Positions 37,363 through 46,446 of a stretch of DNA of 64,000 bases are shown piece by piece (within the stretch, counting starts at the first letter, position 1; the number at the start of each line of letters is the position of its first letter). Position numbers and translations under genes: made by a program. The stretch spans positions 1-64,000 of the forward strand of contig CATOSZ010000004.1 of assembly GCA_951812805.1 (NCBI GenBank). Reading direction: 5' to 3'. The notes under the pieces are model-generated. The model was not told the DNA's origin and searched no databases. It worked only from the letters and a program-made list of their open reading frames with translations. Origin of the DNA: an uncultured Alphaproteobacteria bacterium. GTDB taxonomy: Bacteria; Pseudomonadota; Alphaproteobacteria; GCA-2731375.

Positions 37363-38978
37363 CAAAACGCCTCGTCATGCTTGCCGGCGAGATAGTCCTC
37401 GCGCAGGCGGAATTTCTGGATCTTGCCGGACCCGGTCAAGGGGAAGCCCTCGACCCGGCGCCACACAACCGGCGTTTTCTGGGGCGAGAGGCGCTCGCGG
37501 CAATGACGGCGCAGCTCGGCCTCGTCCGGGCGACACCCGGCCTCCGGGCGGAGGAAGCAGGCGATGATCTCGCCCCATTTCTCGTCCGGCAGGCCGATGA
37601 CGGCGACTTCGGCAACCTCTGGGTGCTCCAGCAGCGCGTTCTCGATCTCGGCGGGAAAATGATTCTCGCCGCCCCGGATGATCATCTCCTTCACCCGGCC
37701 GGTGATGCGGACATAGCCCCGCGCGTCCATGGTGCCGAGATCGCCGGTATGCAGCCAGCCCTCGGCGTCGATGGTCTCGGCCGTCGCCTCCGGGTTGGCG
37801 TGATAGCCGATCATCGTGCAGGGGCCGCGGGCGCAGATCTCGCCGACCTCGCCCAATCCCGCGATCCCATTATCGGCGACCCGGCGGATCGACACGTCGG
37901 TCTGCTGCAGCGGCTGGCCGATGGTCTCGGCGATATCGTCGAAGGCGTCGTCTTCATGGTGCTGGGTGATGACGGGCGAGCATTCGGTCTGGCCGTAGAG
38001 GATCGAAAAGGCGCAGTCGAGTTCGGCCACGGTACGGCGGACCAGCTCCGGCGCGACGACGGCGCCGCCGGAACTGACCAGCCGCAGGCTGGAAACGTCG
38101 CAACCATCCTGCGCCTGGGCCTCCAGCAGGCCGAGAACCATGGTCGGCACGCCGAGGATGTGCGTCGCCCTCTCCGCCTCGATTCGATGCAAGACGGCGG
38201 CGGGATCGAACATGCCGATCAGCACCATGGCGCAGCCGGCCTGCAAGCAGCCGAGGGTGACCATGCCGCAGCCCGCGGTGTGGAACATCGGCATCGGATT
38301 GATCCAGACCGATGCCGACGTGGTGCCGCAGCGCCCGGCATAGAAGCGGGCGTTGTTGACCAGGCCCCGGTGGCCCAGCACCGCGCCCTTGGGAAAGCCG
38401 GTCGTGCCGGAGGAGTACTGGATCTGCGCGGCATCGCCCGGTGCCACCTCGGGCAGGGCCGCCGCGGCGCCGTCGACCCGCAATAGCGCCGCCCGATCGG
38501 TGAGGTCGACGACCTCGCGCACCTCGTCCAGGCCGTCGGCGGCGCGGGCGGCGATCTCGAGCATCGGGTTGCCGCGATAGCTCTCGACCAGGAACAGCGC
38601 GACCGCGCCCGACTGTTCCAGCACATAGCGCAACTCGCCCGCCTGGAAGGCCGGGTTTGCAGTCACCAGGACCAGGCCGGCGAGTGCTGCGGCATATTCC
38701 ATCATCACCCATTCCGGCAGGTTCGGCGCCCACACGCAGATCCGCTCCCCCGGCCGGTAGCGGCTGGCGAGCGCCCGGGCCAGCGTGTCGCTCTCGGCCA
38801 GAAGCTCGCCATAGGTCCAGCGTCGCCCCGCCTCGCCCGAGAAACCGACCTCGACCAGGGCCGGGGCGCCGGGCGTGCGATCGGCGACGTCGCGCAATAG
38901 GGCGCCGACGGTGGTCTCCCAGATGGCCTCCTCCGTCCGTGCGGGGAACAGCGCCTCGGATAGTTCGGCTTCGTACAT
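37362..38978 (-). CDS. AMP-forming acyl-CoA synthetase
   Basis: The 538-residue ANL ligase has IQYSSGTTGFPKGAVLGH (P-loop, about residue 180), ILYGQTECSPVI, WLHTGDLGTMDARGYVRITGRVKEMIIRGGENHFP and TGSGKIQKFRLRE with the catalytic Lys. It is of the FadD/long-chain type. GGGGGATG upstream fixes the ATG at 38978; the frame runs much farther upstream without a site. It is the first gene of the operon, and its TGA overlaps the ATG of the molybdoenzyme. Confidence 0.9.
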   Translation of the reverse strand: MYEAELSEALFPARTEEAIWETTVGALLRDVADRTPGAPALVEVGFSGEAGRRWTYGELLAESDTLARALASRYRPGERICVWAPNLPEWVMMEYAAALAGLVLVTANPAFQAGELRYVLEQSGAVALFLVESYRGNPMLEIAARAADGLDEVREVVDLTDRAALLRVDGAAAALPEVAPGDAAQIQYSSGTTGFPKGAVLGHRGLVNNARFYAGRCGTTSASVWINPMPMFHTAGCGMVTLGCLQAGCAMVLIGMFDPAAVLHRIEAERATHILGVPTMVLGLLEAQAQDGCDVSSLRLVSSGGAVVAPELVRRTVAELDCAFSILYGQTECSPVITQHHEDDAFDDIAETIGQPLQQTDVSIRRVADNGIAGLGEVGEICARGPCTMIGYHANPEATAETIDAEGWLHTGDLGTMDARGYVRITGRVKEMIIRGGENHFPAEIENALLEHPEVAEVAVIGLPDEKWGEIIACFLRPEAGCRPDEAELRRHCRERLSPQKTPVVWRRVEGFPLTGSGKIQKFRLREDYLAGKHDEAF

Positions 38979-39131
38979 GGGACATCCCCCTCGCCGGCGA
39001 TCGTTTCGATCCGCCATCTCATGACCTCTAAACGGCCGATCGGCAAGACCCTCGACCGTCGATTTCGACTCCCTCCCTCCGAACGGGACCGATAGGATCG
39101 AGCGGAAGACGCAAGCTGTCGCGAGGGGATC

Positions 39132-39590
39132 ATGACGTCCAACGAAGCACCGCCTCCCCCACCTGCCGGTATCGGCCGGCGGCTCGCGCGATCCGCGCTC
39201 GCGCCGGACTATGCGGCCCTGCTGCCGGCGCGAGGGCTGCTGGCCGGCGGCGGCGGCCTGGTCTCGACGGTCTGGCGGCTGGTCGTCGATTTCGACAGCG
39301 GCACGGCACGGGCGGCGCGGGGGCGAACCGTCGTCGATCCGGCGGCGGCGGAAACGGCGATCGCCCTCTCCCACGACGAGCTGGCGGCGTTCGAACGTCA
39401 GGCGCGCGCGCTCTTTACCGCGCCGCCGACGCCGCAGACCGTGATGACGATGGATGCCCTGGGCGTGCTGATCGCGGTCGACGGCGACAGGGCGTTCGAG
39501 CTTTCGCCGCGCGGGCCGATCACGGCGGGGCCGGAGGCCGAGTTGCACCGCCGTCTCGCCGCCCTGCTCCCCGCGGATGCCGCGCGCTGA
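39132..39590 (+). CDS. Hypothetical protein
   Basis: The 152-residue protein is not recognised. It starts with a proline-rich stretch (NEAPPPPPAG), has no signal peptide or membrane helix, and is mixed alpha/beta in composition. A GCGAGGGG site precedes the ATG. It stands 48 bp before gshB on the same strand, so the two may be co-transcribed. Coding bias is like that of its neighbours. Confidence 0.6.
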   Translation: MTSNEAPPPPPAGIGRRLARSALAPDYAALLPARGLLAGGGGLVSTVWRLVVDFDSGTARAARGRTVVDPAAAETAIALSHDELAAFERQARALFTAPPTPQTVMTMDALGVLIAVDGDRAFELSPRGPITAGPEAELHRRLAALLPADAAR

Positions 39591-39638
39591 TATAGTGTGT
39601 CCAACTGCTTCCCCCGGACCCAGACAGGATCTCCCCAC

Positions 39639-40604
39639 ATGAGCCTTGCCGTCGCCATTCAGATGGACCCGATCGAGGACGTCGACATCGACGCCGACAG
39701 TACCTTCGCCCTCGCCCTGGAGGCGCAGGCCCGCGGGCACGGGATCTATCACTACCTACCGCGCGAGCTGTCGATGAAAGGCGGGCGGGTCGTCGCCAAG
39801 GTCCGCCCCCTCCAGGTCCGGCGCGAGCCCGGCAATCACGCCACCCTCGGCCCGATGGAGCCGGTCGACCTGGCGACGATGGACGTCGTGCTGATGCGCC
39901 AGGATCCGCCCTTCGACATGGCCTACATCACCGCGACCCATCTGCTGGAGCGGATCCACCCCTCGACCCTGGTGGTGAACGATCCGAAGAACGTGCGCAA
40001 CGCGCCGGAGAAGCTGTTCGTCACCCACTTCCCCGAGCTGATGCCGCCGACGCTGATCACCGCCGACATGGACGAGGTCCGCGCCTTCCGCGACGAGTAC
40101 AAGGACATCATCATCAAGCCGCTGTTCGGCAACGGCGGTGCCGGGGTCTTCCACATCAAGCCCGGCGACGAAAACCTGAACGCGCTGATCGAAATGTTCA
40201 CCCAGATCAGCCGGGAGCCGCTGATCGCCCAGGCCTACCTGCCGGCGGTGCGGGCCGGCGACAAGCGCGTCATCCTGATCGATGGTCGCCCGGCGGGCGC
40301 CATCAACCGGGTCCCGGCCGAGGGTGAGGCGCGCTCGAACATGCATGTCGGAGGCCAGGCCATGCAGTCGATCCTGACACCGCGCGACCGGCTGATCTGC
40401 GAGGCGATCGGCCCCTCCCTGAAGGCGCAGGGCCTGATCTTCGTCGGCATCGACGTCATCGGCGATTACATGACGGAGATCAACGTCACCTCGCCGACCG
40501 GCATCCAGGAAGCGGGACGCTTCGACGACACGAACCTGGCCGGCGAGATCTGGGATTCGATCGAAGACCACTACCGCGCGACCCGGGAAAACGACCTGGG
40601 TTGA
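39639..40604 (+). CDS. gshB: Glutathione synthetase
   Basis: The 321-residue ATP-grasp enzyme joins gamma-glutamylcysteine and glycine. It matches GshB throughout: [78 protein letters not shown] and [21 protein letters not shown]. The start is the first ATG with the family N-terminus. Its product is glutathione, the likely reductant for the glutaredoxin-like selenoprotein encoded 6 kb away. An AAA ATPase gene follows 13 bp later. Confidence 0.95.
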   Translation: MSLAVAIQMDPIEDVDIDADSTFALALEAQARGHGIYHYLPRELSMKGGRVVAKVRPLQVRREPGNHATLGPMEPVDLATMDVVLMRQDPPFDMAYITATHLLERIHPSTLVVNDPKNVRNAPEKLFVTHFPELMPPTLITADMDEVRAFRDEYKDIIIKPLFGNGGAGVFHIKPGDENLNALIEMFTQISREPLIAQAYLPAVRAGDKRVILIDGRPAGAINRVPAEGEARSNMHVGGQAMQSILTPRDRLICEAIGPSLKAQGLIFVGIDVIGDYMTEINVTSPTGIQEAGRFDDTNLAGEIWDSIEDHYRATRENDLG

Positions 40605-40617
40605 GGACGGCAGGCCC

Positions 40618-41394
40618 GTGGCGCGCCGCAAACGGGAGACGAGGCTTCCCGCGCCGTTCCTGAAGCGGATCGTCGCGCGTCCCGAGGCCTTCGGTGAGGC
40701 CGACGCCTATCCCTTCGACCTGCCCTGGCTGCGGCGCGGCGACTTCGAACTCGATTTCACCACGCCGATCACCATCGTCGTCGGCGAGAACGGGGCCGGA
40801 AAGTCGAGCCTGATCGAAGCCATCGCGACACTTTCCGGCTATGACGAGGCCGGCGGCGGGAAAGGCTACCGACCGGTCGATCATTCGAGCGCCGTCGATG
40901 TCAGCGCCGCGCCGCTCGCCGATGCGTTGCGGGGACAATGGCTGCCCAAGGTGACGACGGGCTGGTTCTTCCGGGCGGAATCCTTCTACTCGGTCGCCCG
41001 CTATCTCGACCAGGCGGCGTTGTCATCCGGGAATGCGCCGCCTGACTTTCTCTCCTGGTCGCACGGCGAAGGCTTCATCCGGTTCTTCGAAGAGCGCTGC
41101 GCGCGACAAGGCCTCTTTCTCCTCGACGAACCGGAGAGCGCGCTGTCGCCCCGCCGGCAGCTGGAGCTGTTGCGAATCCTGGTCCGCATCCACAAAGCCG
41201 GCAACGCGCAGGTCATCCTGGCGACCCACTCGCCCCTCATCATGGCCTGCCCGCAGGCACGCCTGCTGGAAATCACCCGCGGGGGCTTGATCGAGATCGA
41301 CGTCACCCAGACCGATCACTTCCGCCTCTATAAGGAATTTCTGGACGATCCCGACGGCTTCATCCGGGACGCCTTGGCGAACGCCGATCAATAG
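40618..41394 (+). CDS. AAA-family (SMC/ABC-like) ATPase
   Basis: The 258-residue single-domain ATPase has a Walker A GENGAGKSSLIEA (about residues 56-68), a RGQWLP...FRAESF middle and a Walker B LFLLDEPESALSPRRQLELL (about residues 161-180), followed by ILATHSPLIMA. Such proteins resemble the ATPase subunit of ABC or overcoming-lysogenization systems; the role here is unknown. The GTG start at 40618 has GAGGACGG upstream. It follows gshB by 13 bp. The last codons and following DNA are duplicated farther downstream, on the other side of a palindromic repeat. Confidence 0.85.
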   Translation: MARRKRETRLPAPFLKRIVARPEAFGEADAYPFDLPWLRRGDFELDFTTPITIVVGENGAGKSSLIEAIATLSGYDEAGGGKGYRPVDHSSAVDVSAAPLADALRGQWLPKVTTGWFFRAESFYSVARYLDQAALSSGNAPPDFLSWSHGEGFIRFFEERCARQGLFLLDEPESALSPRRQLELLRILVRIHKAGNAQVILATHSPLIMACPQARLLEITRGGLIEIDVTQTDHFRLYKEFLDDPDGFIRDALANADQ

Positions 41395-41441
41395 TTCGGC
41401 ATAACCACAACCGCCGGCTGGGCGCGGCATCGCGATCGCGT
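41371..41441 (+). repeat. 71-bp direct repeat, copy 1 (includes the ATPase 3' end)
   Basis: This unit covers the last eight codons of the AAA ATPase gene and 47 bp after it. A second copy at 41543-41613 matches at 66 of 71 positions. The 68-bp palindromic element lies between them. Confidence 0.9.
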
Positions 41442-41456
41442 CAAACTCATCCGAAT

Positions 41457-41524
41457 GGGGTCAGGTCTTGTTTTTTGCCTTTATTACCAATTCTTGAAGT
41501 AGGCAAGAAACAAGACCTGACCCC
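41457..41524. repeat. 68-bp palindromic repeat element, copy B
   Basis: Two 24-bp arms (41457-41480 and 41501-41524) are complementary at 23 of 24 positions around a 20-nt centre, and the outer sequence is GGGGTCAGGTCTTG. It is the same family as 21456-21523, with a related centre in reverse orientation. It would form a very stable hairpin in either strand. Confidence 0.92.
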
Positions 41525-41542
41525 AAATGAGATCTGTGGTAC

Positions 41543-41613
41543 GCGCTGGCGGACGCCGATCAATAGTTCGGCATAACCATAACCACCGGCTGGGCGCGGC
41601 ATCGCGATCGCGT
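41543..41613 (+). repeat. 71-bp direct repeat, copy 2 (ATPase tail duplicate)
   Basis: It encodes a second ALADADQ-stop tail like ALANADQ-stop in copy 1, followed by the same non-coding stretch. The frame upstream of it does not continue an ATPase. It may be a local duplication or the end of a lost paralogue. Confidence 0.88.
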
Positions 41614-41652
41614 TAAGCTTGAACGACCGCCCCCTCGCAGGAGCCCGCCACC

Positions 41653-43395
41653 ATGGTCGACGCGACCGCCACGCGACGCCTATCGGCAATCGTTTCGGCC
41701 GATGTCGTCGGCTACAGCCGGCTGTTGGCGGAGGACGAGACGGCGACGCTGGCGGCGATGAAGGCCCATCATCACGAGCTGTGGCTGCCCGAGATCACGG
41801 CACACGGCGGACGGGTCGTGGGCACGGCGGGCGACGGCCTTCTGGTCGAATTTCAAAGCGCGGTGGCAGCCCTTGAATGCGCGCTCGCGGTGCAGCGCGG
41901 CATGACGAGCCGCAACGTCGACCTGCCGCCTGAACGGCGGATGCTGTTTCGCCTCGGCATCAACATCGGCGATGTCGTGGTCGACGGCGACGACATCTTC
42001 GGCGACGGCGTGAACATCGCCGCCCGCCTGGAAGCGATCTGCCAGGCGGGTGGGATCTGCATCTCGGACGACGTCATGCGGCAGGTCCGGGGCAAAGTCG
42101 ACACCGCGTTCACCGACGGCGGGCCACGAGACCTCAAGAACATCCCCCAACCGGTTCATGTCTGGCATTGGCATGGCGAAGAGGCGAGTGCGCCCGAAAC
42201 CGCGGTGCCTTCGAACGACAAGCCCGCCATCGCCGTGCTGCCCTTCGCCAACACCAGCGGCGATCCCGAACAGGAGTATTTTTCCGATGGCCTCACCGAG
42301 GATCTGATAACCGCCCTGGCGCACTGGCGTTCCTTCCCGGTGATCGCCCGCAACTCCTCCTTCGCCTACAAGGGCAAGTCGGTGGACGTCGTCCAGACCG
42401 GCCGGGAGCTGGGCGCCCGCTACCTGCTCGAAGGCAGCGTGCGCAAGAGCGGTGAGCGGATCCGTATTACCGCCCAGCTCGTCAACGGCGCCAACGGGCA
42501 TCACATCTGGGCGGAACGCTATGATCGCCGGCTCGACGACATCTTCGAGGTGCAGGACGAAATCACCCAGCGTATCGCCGCGATCATCACGCCGGAACTG
42601 GTCAAGCTCGAAGCCAAGAGCGCGACACCCAAACGACCCGAAGACCTCGACGCCTGGGATTTTTGCCTTCGGGGCATGGAGATGGTCCGGTACCGAACCG
42701 CGGACGCCAACGCCAAGGCACGAGAGCTGTTCGAAAGCGCCGTCGCGCTACAGCCCGACTATGCGGACGCCCACGCCGGCCTGTCCTTTACCCATCACAT
42801 GGACATCTTGCTGCAGAACACCGACGACCGAAAAGCCACGGCGACGCTGGCCCTGGAGGCCGCCCGCAGCGCGGTCAGGTCGGACGAGGCGTCTTCCAGT
42901 GCCCATCAGGCGCTGAGCACCGCGTATCAGTGGCTCGACCGCAACGACGACGCCGTCCGCGAGGCTAGAATTTCGGTCGACCTCAATCCCAACAACGCCG
43001 CCGTGCTTCACTCCCTCGGCAACAAGTTGGACCTGGCCGGGGCGGGCGACGGCATCGAACTCATGGAAAAGGCGCAGAGCCTCAATCCCCGGGACGCCCA
43101 GATGCATTCGCACCTGTCGTTTCTCGCCCGCGCCTACGCCGCCAAGGGGGACCATGCGGACGCCGCCGACCGCGCCTTCAAGGCCGTCGAGCGTGGTCCG
43201 AACTACGCCAATGCCTATTATGTTCTGGCGATCGCCCTCGGCCATCTCGGCCGCATCGAGGAGGGCGTGGAGGCGCTGGCGACCTGCGACCGCCTGCATC
43301 CGGGCTTCGTCGCCGAGCGGGAGACCTGGCAACCCTACGTGCGGCCCGAAAGCAACGAGGCCTTGCGCGCGGGCATTCGCAAGCTGCGCGACTAG
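41653..43395 (+). CDS. Class III adenylate/guanylate cyclase with TolB-like and TPR domains
   Basis: The 580-residue protein starts with a nucleotidyl cyclase domain (residues about 8-175): RRLSAIVSADVVGYSRLLAEDE with the metal-binding Asp, HGGRVVGTAGDGLLVEF with the second Asp, and GDGVNIAARLEAI. A linker (IAVLPFANTSGDPEQEYFSDGLTEDL, a TolB-like segment) leads to tetratricopeptide-like helical repeats from about residue 350. It makes cAMP or cGMP under control of an unknown protein input, and is cytoplasmic. GCAGGAG precedes the ATG. Such cyclases are numerous in alphaproteobacteria. Confidence 0.92.
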   Translation: MVDATATRRLSAIVSADVVGYSRLLAEDETATLAAMKAHHHELWLPEITAHGGRVVGTAGDGLLVEFQSAVAALECALAVQRGMTSRNVDLPPERRMLFRLGINIGDVVVDGDDIFGDGVNIAARLEAICQAGGICISDDVMRQVRGKVDTAFTDGGPRDLKNIPQPVHVWHWHGEEASAPETAVPSNDKPAIAVLPFANTSGDPEQEYFSDGLTEDLITALAHWRSFPVIARNSSFAYKGKSVDVVQTGRELGARYLLEGSVRKSGERIRITAQLVNGANGHHIWAERYDRRLDDIFEVQDEITQRIAAIITPELVKLEAKSATPKRPEDLDAWDFCLRGMEMVRYRTADANAKARELFESAVALQPDYADAHAGLSFTHHMDILLQNTDDRKATATLALEAARSAVRSDEASSSAHQALSTAYQWLDRNDDAVREARISVDLNPNNAAVLHSLGNKLDLAGAGDGIELMEKAQSLNPRDAQMHSHLSFLARAYAAKGDHADAADRAFKAVERGPNYANAYYVLAIALGHLGRIEEGVEALATCDRLHPGFVAERETWQPYVRPESNEALRAGIRKLRD

Positions 43396-43399
43396 CTCT

Positions 43400-44593
43400 T
43401 CAAGCGACCAGCACCGTCACCACGGTGGCCGCCGCGTCGTGGCCGAGCCAGCCGCCGGCGTTTTCGGCGAGCGCGACGCGGGCGCCCTCGCGCTGGCGGG
43501 GGCCGGCCGTGCCGCGGAGCTGTTCGGTCAGTTCGACCAGCTGCGCGCAGCCGGATGCGCCTACCGGATGGCCCCGGCTCAACAGGCCGCCACCGGCGTT
43601 GACCGGCATGTCGCCGCCGGGCGAGGTGCGCCCGCTCCGCAGCAGGTCGGGACCGCCGCCCGGCTCGCAGAGCTGGAGTTCCTCGTAGAGCACGAGCTCC
43701 GCCGGGGCGGCGGCGTCGTGCAGTTCGACCACATCGACGTCTTCCGGCCCCAGACCGGCCGTTTCATAGGCGAGCGCCGCGGCCCGGGTCGCCACCGGCG
43801 GCGCCTCGGGATCGGACGGCATGCCCGAGGCAAGCGCGGAGGCCTTGATCTCCGGCCCCCGGATGCCGCGGCGGCGGGCGAAATCCTCGCTCACCAGCAC
43901 CAGAGCCGCGGCGCCGTCGCCGATGGGGGAGCACATCATCAAGGTCAATGGATCGGCGATCATGCGGCTGGCGAGCACGGCGTCGACATCCGTGGTTGCG
44001 CGAAACTGAGCACGGTCGTGCCGCGTGCCGGAGGCGCGGCTCTTGACGGAGACGGCGGCGAAATCCTCGACCGTCGCGCCGCTGCGCGCCATGTAGCCCT
44101 TGGCGACGGAGGAATAGAGGTCCATGAAGACGGAGCCGGTCGGCTCGTCGAGGGGCGCGCCGATACGCCGTTTCAGCGCGTCCAACTCTTCCGCATCGGC
44201 CGCCGCCTCCAACGCGCGAAGCGGCACCAGGCGATCCTCGTTGTACATTTTCTCGGCACCCACGGCGATCGCCACATCGCACTGCCCGGCGCCAATCGCC
44301 ATATGGGCGAGGTTCACCGCCGTCGAGCCCGACGCGCAGGCGTTTTCGACGTTGATCACCGGGGCGCCTTGCAACGCCAGGCCGCGAAGCGCCGTCTGGC
44401 CGCGAATGCACTCCTGCCGGTTCAACAGACCCGCCGCGGCGTTGCCGAAGGCGACCAGGCCGATATCGCCAACCTCCAGGCCCGCGTCCCCCAGAGCCTG
44501 GCGCGTCGCATCGCAGGCCAGATCGCCGAGTGAGGTCTCGAGAAAGCGGCCGAAGGGCGTCATGCCGACGCCGCCGACGATCACCTTGCGCAT
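43400..44593 (-). CDS. Thiolase family protein (acetyl-CoA acetyltransferase/SCP2 type)
   Basis: The 397-residue thiolase-fold enzyme has the nucleophilic Cys in INVENACASGSTAVNLA (about residue 89), NAGGGLLSRGHPVGASGCAQ with the catalytic His, and AENAGGWLGHDAAATVVTVL. The C-terminal catalytic Cys of classical thiolases is not seen in its usual place, as in SCP2-type and nonspecific lipid-transfer thiolases. It would cleave or condense a beta-ketoacyl-CoA. It lies 17 bp after the amidohydrolase gene on the same strand, suggesting co-transcription. Confidence 0.88.
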   Translation of the reverse strand: MRKVIVGGVGMTPFGRFLETSLGDLACDATRQALGDAGLEVGDIGLVAFGNAAAGLLNRQECIRGQTALRGLALQGAPVINVENACASGSTAVNLAHMAIGAGQCDVAIAVGAEKMYNEDRLVPLRALEAAADAEELDALKRRIGAPLDEPTGSVFMDLYSSVAKGYMARSGATVEDFAAVSVKSRASGTRHDRAQFRATTDVDAVLASRMIADPLTLMMCSPIGDGAAALVLVSEDFARRRGIRGPEIKASALASGMPSDPEAPPVATRAAALAYETAGLGPEDVDVVELHDAAAPAELVLYEELQLCEPGGGPDLLRSGRTSPGGDMPVNAGGGLLSRGHPVGASGCAQLVELTEQLRGTAGPRQREGARVALAENAGGWLGHDAAATVVTVLVA

Positions 44594-44610
44594 GGCCGTT
44601 ACCCTCCCCC

Positions 44611-46311
44611 TCAGGCCGCGGCGAGCGGGCCGCGCAGCAGCCGGCCCGGCAGTGCGCCTGTCGGCTCATTGTCGCGCAGCACGATCTCGCCGGCGACCAC
44701 GGTTGCCTTGATGCCCTCGGCATATTGCTTCAGCCGCTTTGCACCGGCCGGCAGGTCGTTCACCACCGTCGGCATCCGGGGTGCTACCTTGTCGCCGTCG
44801 AGCACGACGATGTCGGCCACCAGCCCTTCGCGCAACAGGCCGCGGTCGTGGAAGCCCCAACGGGTCGCCGTGTCGTAGGTGATGAGGCGGATCGCCTCCT
44901 CCAGCGTGAAGGCCTCGCGCTCGCGCACCCAATGGCTCAGCAGATGGGTCTGCAGGGAGCTGTCCATGATCTGGCTGACGTGCGCGCCCGAATCCGAGAA
45001 GGTCACGCAGGAATAGGGGTTCTTCATCAACGCCAGCGCATCGTCCTGGTTCTCGTTCGCCAGCGGCTGGCGAAAGAACAGCTTCAGGTCCCGCTCCAGC
45101 GCCATGTCGATCATCGCCTCGGCCGGGCTGACGCCCCGCTCCGCCGCGATATCGGCCATCGGCCGGTGAGGAAGTTGCACCTGTTCCATGGCATAGAAGA
45201 TGTCCCACTCGGGCGGGCGGGCCTCGGCGCCGACCACGGCCGGGCCCTCGTAGGGGCGATTGGCGACCTCGATCAGCTTGGCGCGGATCTCGGGATCACG
45301 CAGCTTGGCCTTCTGTTCCTCGAGCGGCAGTGCCCGGATGTCGCGCCAGACGTCCCAGGCGTCGAACGGCGTCGCCGTCTCGAAGGACAGGATCGAGTTG
45401 ATCTCCCGGCTGTGCACCTGGGTGAAGAGGTTGGCGCCAGACCGGTTGCCCTGATCGATAATGTCATAGAGCGGCTTCCACTGGCCCGGATAGTTGCGCC
45501 GGCTGAGGCTGCCGAAGGTGATCGGCCGGCCGCTCTCGCGGCTGAGGGTGACCAGGTCGCCGTAGACGCGGCGCATCTTCTCCTCGTCGCCCCGCTCCAT
45601 CGCGAGCTGGAAGATGCCGGCGCCGAGGTCGCCCATCGCGTGGACCAGCGCCTGCACCTCGGAGAACGGCGCGTCGCGGCTGGCGACGGGCCGGTCGTCG
45701 GAGGTCTGGTGGCTCGGGCTGCGCGAGGTGGAGAAGCCCATGGCACCGGCCGAAACCGCCTCTTTCACCTGGCGGACCATCTCGGCGAGGTCGTCCTCCG
45801 TCGCCTTGCCGCCGAAGGCCCGCTCGCCCATCACATGGGTGCGGAGCGCGGAATGGCCGATATAGCCGGCGTAATTGATCCCCTTCGGCAGGGTGTCGAG
45901 CACGTCCATGAACTCAGGGTAGGTTTCCCAGCGCCAGTCGATCCCGGCCAGCATGGCGTCGCGCGAGATGTCCTCCGCCCGCTCCAGGTTGCGGAAGACG
46001 AAGTTGACCTCTTCTTCCCGGCAGGGCGCGAGGGTGAAGCCACAATTGCCCATCACCACGGTCGTCACGCCGTGATAGCAGGAGCAGCTGCCGAGCGGAT
46101 CCCAGAAGATCTGCGCGTCCATATGGGTGTGGCCGTCGACGAAACCGGGCGCGACGATATGGCCTTCGGCGTCGATTTCCTGGTCGGCGGGCTCGGCGAT
46201 GCGGCCGATCCGCGCGATCCGGCCGCCCTTGACGCCGACATCGGCGCGGTAGCGCGCCAGGCCGGAGCCGTCGATCACCATGCCGTTCCTGATCACCAGA
46301 TCGTAAGCCAT
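44611..46311 (-). CDS. Amidohydrolase family protein (N-acyl-D-amino-acid deacylase type)
   Basis: The 566-residue metal-dependent hydrolase starts with a small beta domain (MAYDLVIRNGMVIDGSG), then GFVDGHTHMDAQIFWDP with the HxH metal ligands (about residues 61-63), GVTTVVMGNCGFTLAP, and a C-terminal VTFSDSGAHVSQIMDSS with the conserved Asp. This is the D-aminoacylase/dihydroorotase-like branch. It cleaves an amide or cyclic amide; substrate unknown. I chose the ATG at 46311, which gives the family N-terminus; ATGs at 46317 and 46326 are possible. An operator-like palindrome lies upstream. Confidence 0.85.
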   Translation of the reverse strand: MAYDLVIRNGMVIDGSGLARYRADVGVKGGRIARIGRIAEPADQEIDAEGHIVAPGFVDGHTHMDAQIFWDPLGSCSCYHGVTTVVMGNCGFTLAPCREEEVNFVFRNLERAEDISRDAMLAGIDWRWETYPEFMDVLDTLPKGINYAGYIGHSALRTHVMGERAFGGKATEDDLAEMVRQVKEAVSAGAMGFSTSRSPSHQTSDDRPVASRDAPFSEVQALVHAMGDLGAGIFQLAMERGDEEKMRRVYGDLVTLSRESGRPITFGSLSRRNYPGQWKPLYDIIDQGNRSGANLFTQVHSREINSILSFETATPFDAWDVWRDIRALPLEEQKAKLRDPEIRAKLIEVANRPYEGPAVVGAEARPPEWDIFYAMEQVQLPHRPMADIAAERGVSPAEAMIDMALERDLKLFFRQPLANENQDDALALMKNPYSCVTFSDSGAHVSQIMDSSLQTHLLSHWVREREAFTLEEAIRLITYDTATRWGFHDRGLLREGLVADIVVLDGDKVAPRMPTVVNDLPAGAKRLKQYAEGIKATVVAGEIVLRDNEPTGALPGRLLRGPLAAA

Positions 46312-46330
46312 ATCCATCGTCCCCATTTCT

Positions 46331-46345
46331 CGAATGATCGTTCGA
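46331..46345. promoter_or_regulatory. Operator-like palindrome upstream of the amidohydrolase
   Basis: CGAATGATCGTTCG is palindromic at 12 of 14 positions. The embedded decamer GATCGTTCGA (46336-46345) is repeated in the badI/TetR intergenic region at 60732-60741. It may be a TetR-type operator for the amidohydrolase/thiolase pair. Confidence 0.35.
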
Positions 46346-46380
46346 AACGAATTCTAGCCGAAGACCCGCCCCCACGCGAG

Positions 46381-46413
46381 AGGGCCCCGCCGGCACGATA
46401 CCGACGGGGCCCT
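46381..46413. terminator. Hairpin between the Grx-DinB gene and the amidohydrolase
   Basis: A perfect 9-bp stem AGGGCCCCG / CGGGGCCCT with a 15-nt loop lies just after the Grx-DinB stop on the minus strand. No T-run follows, so termination would be weak or factor-assisted. Confidence 0.4.
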
Positions 46414-46446
46414 CACTCGATTCGAGCCGAGCCGATCGGCGCGCGG

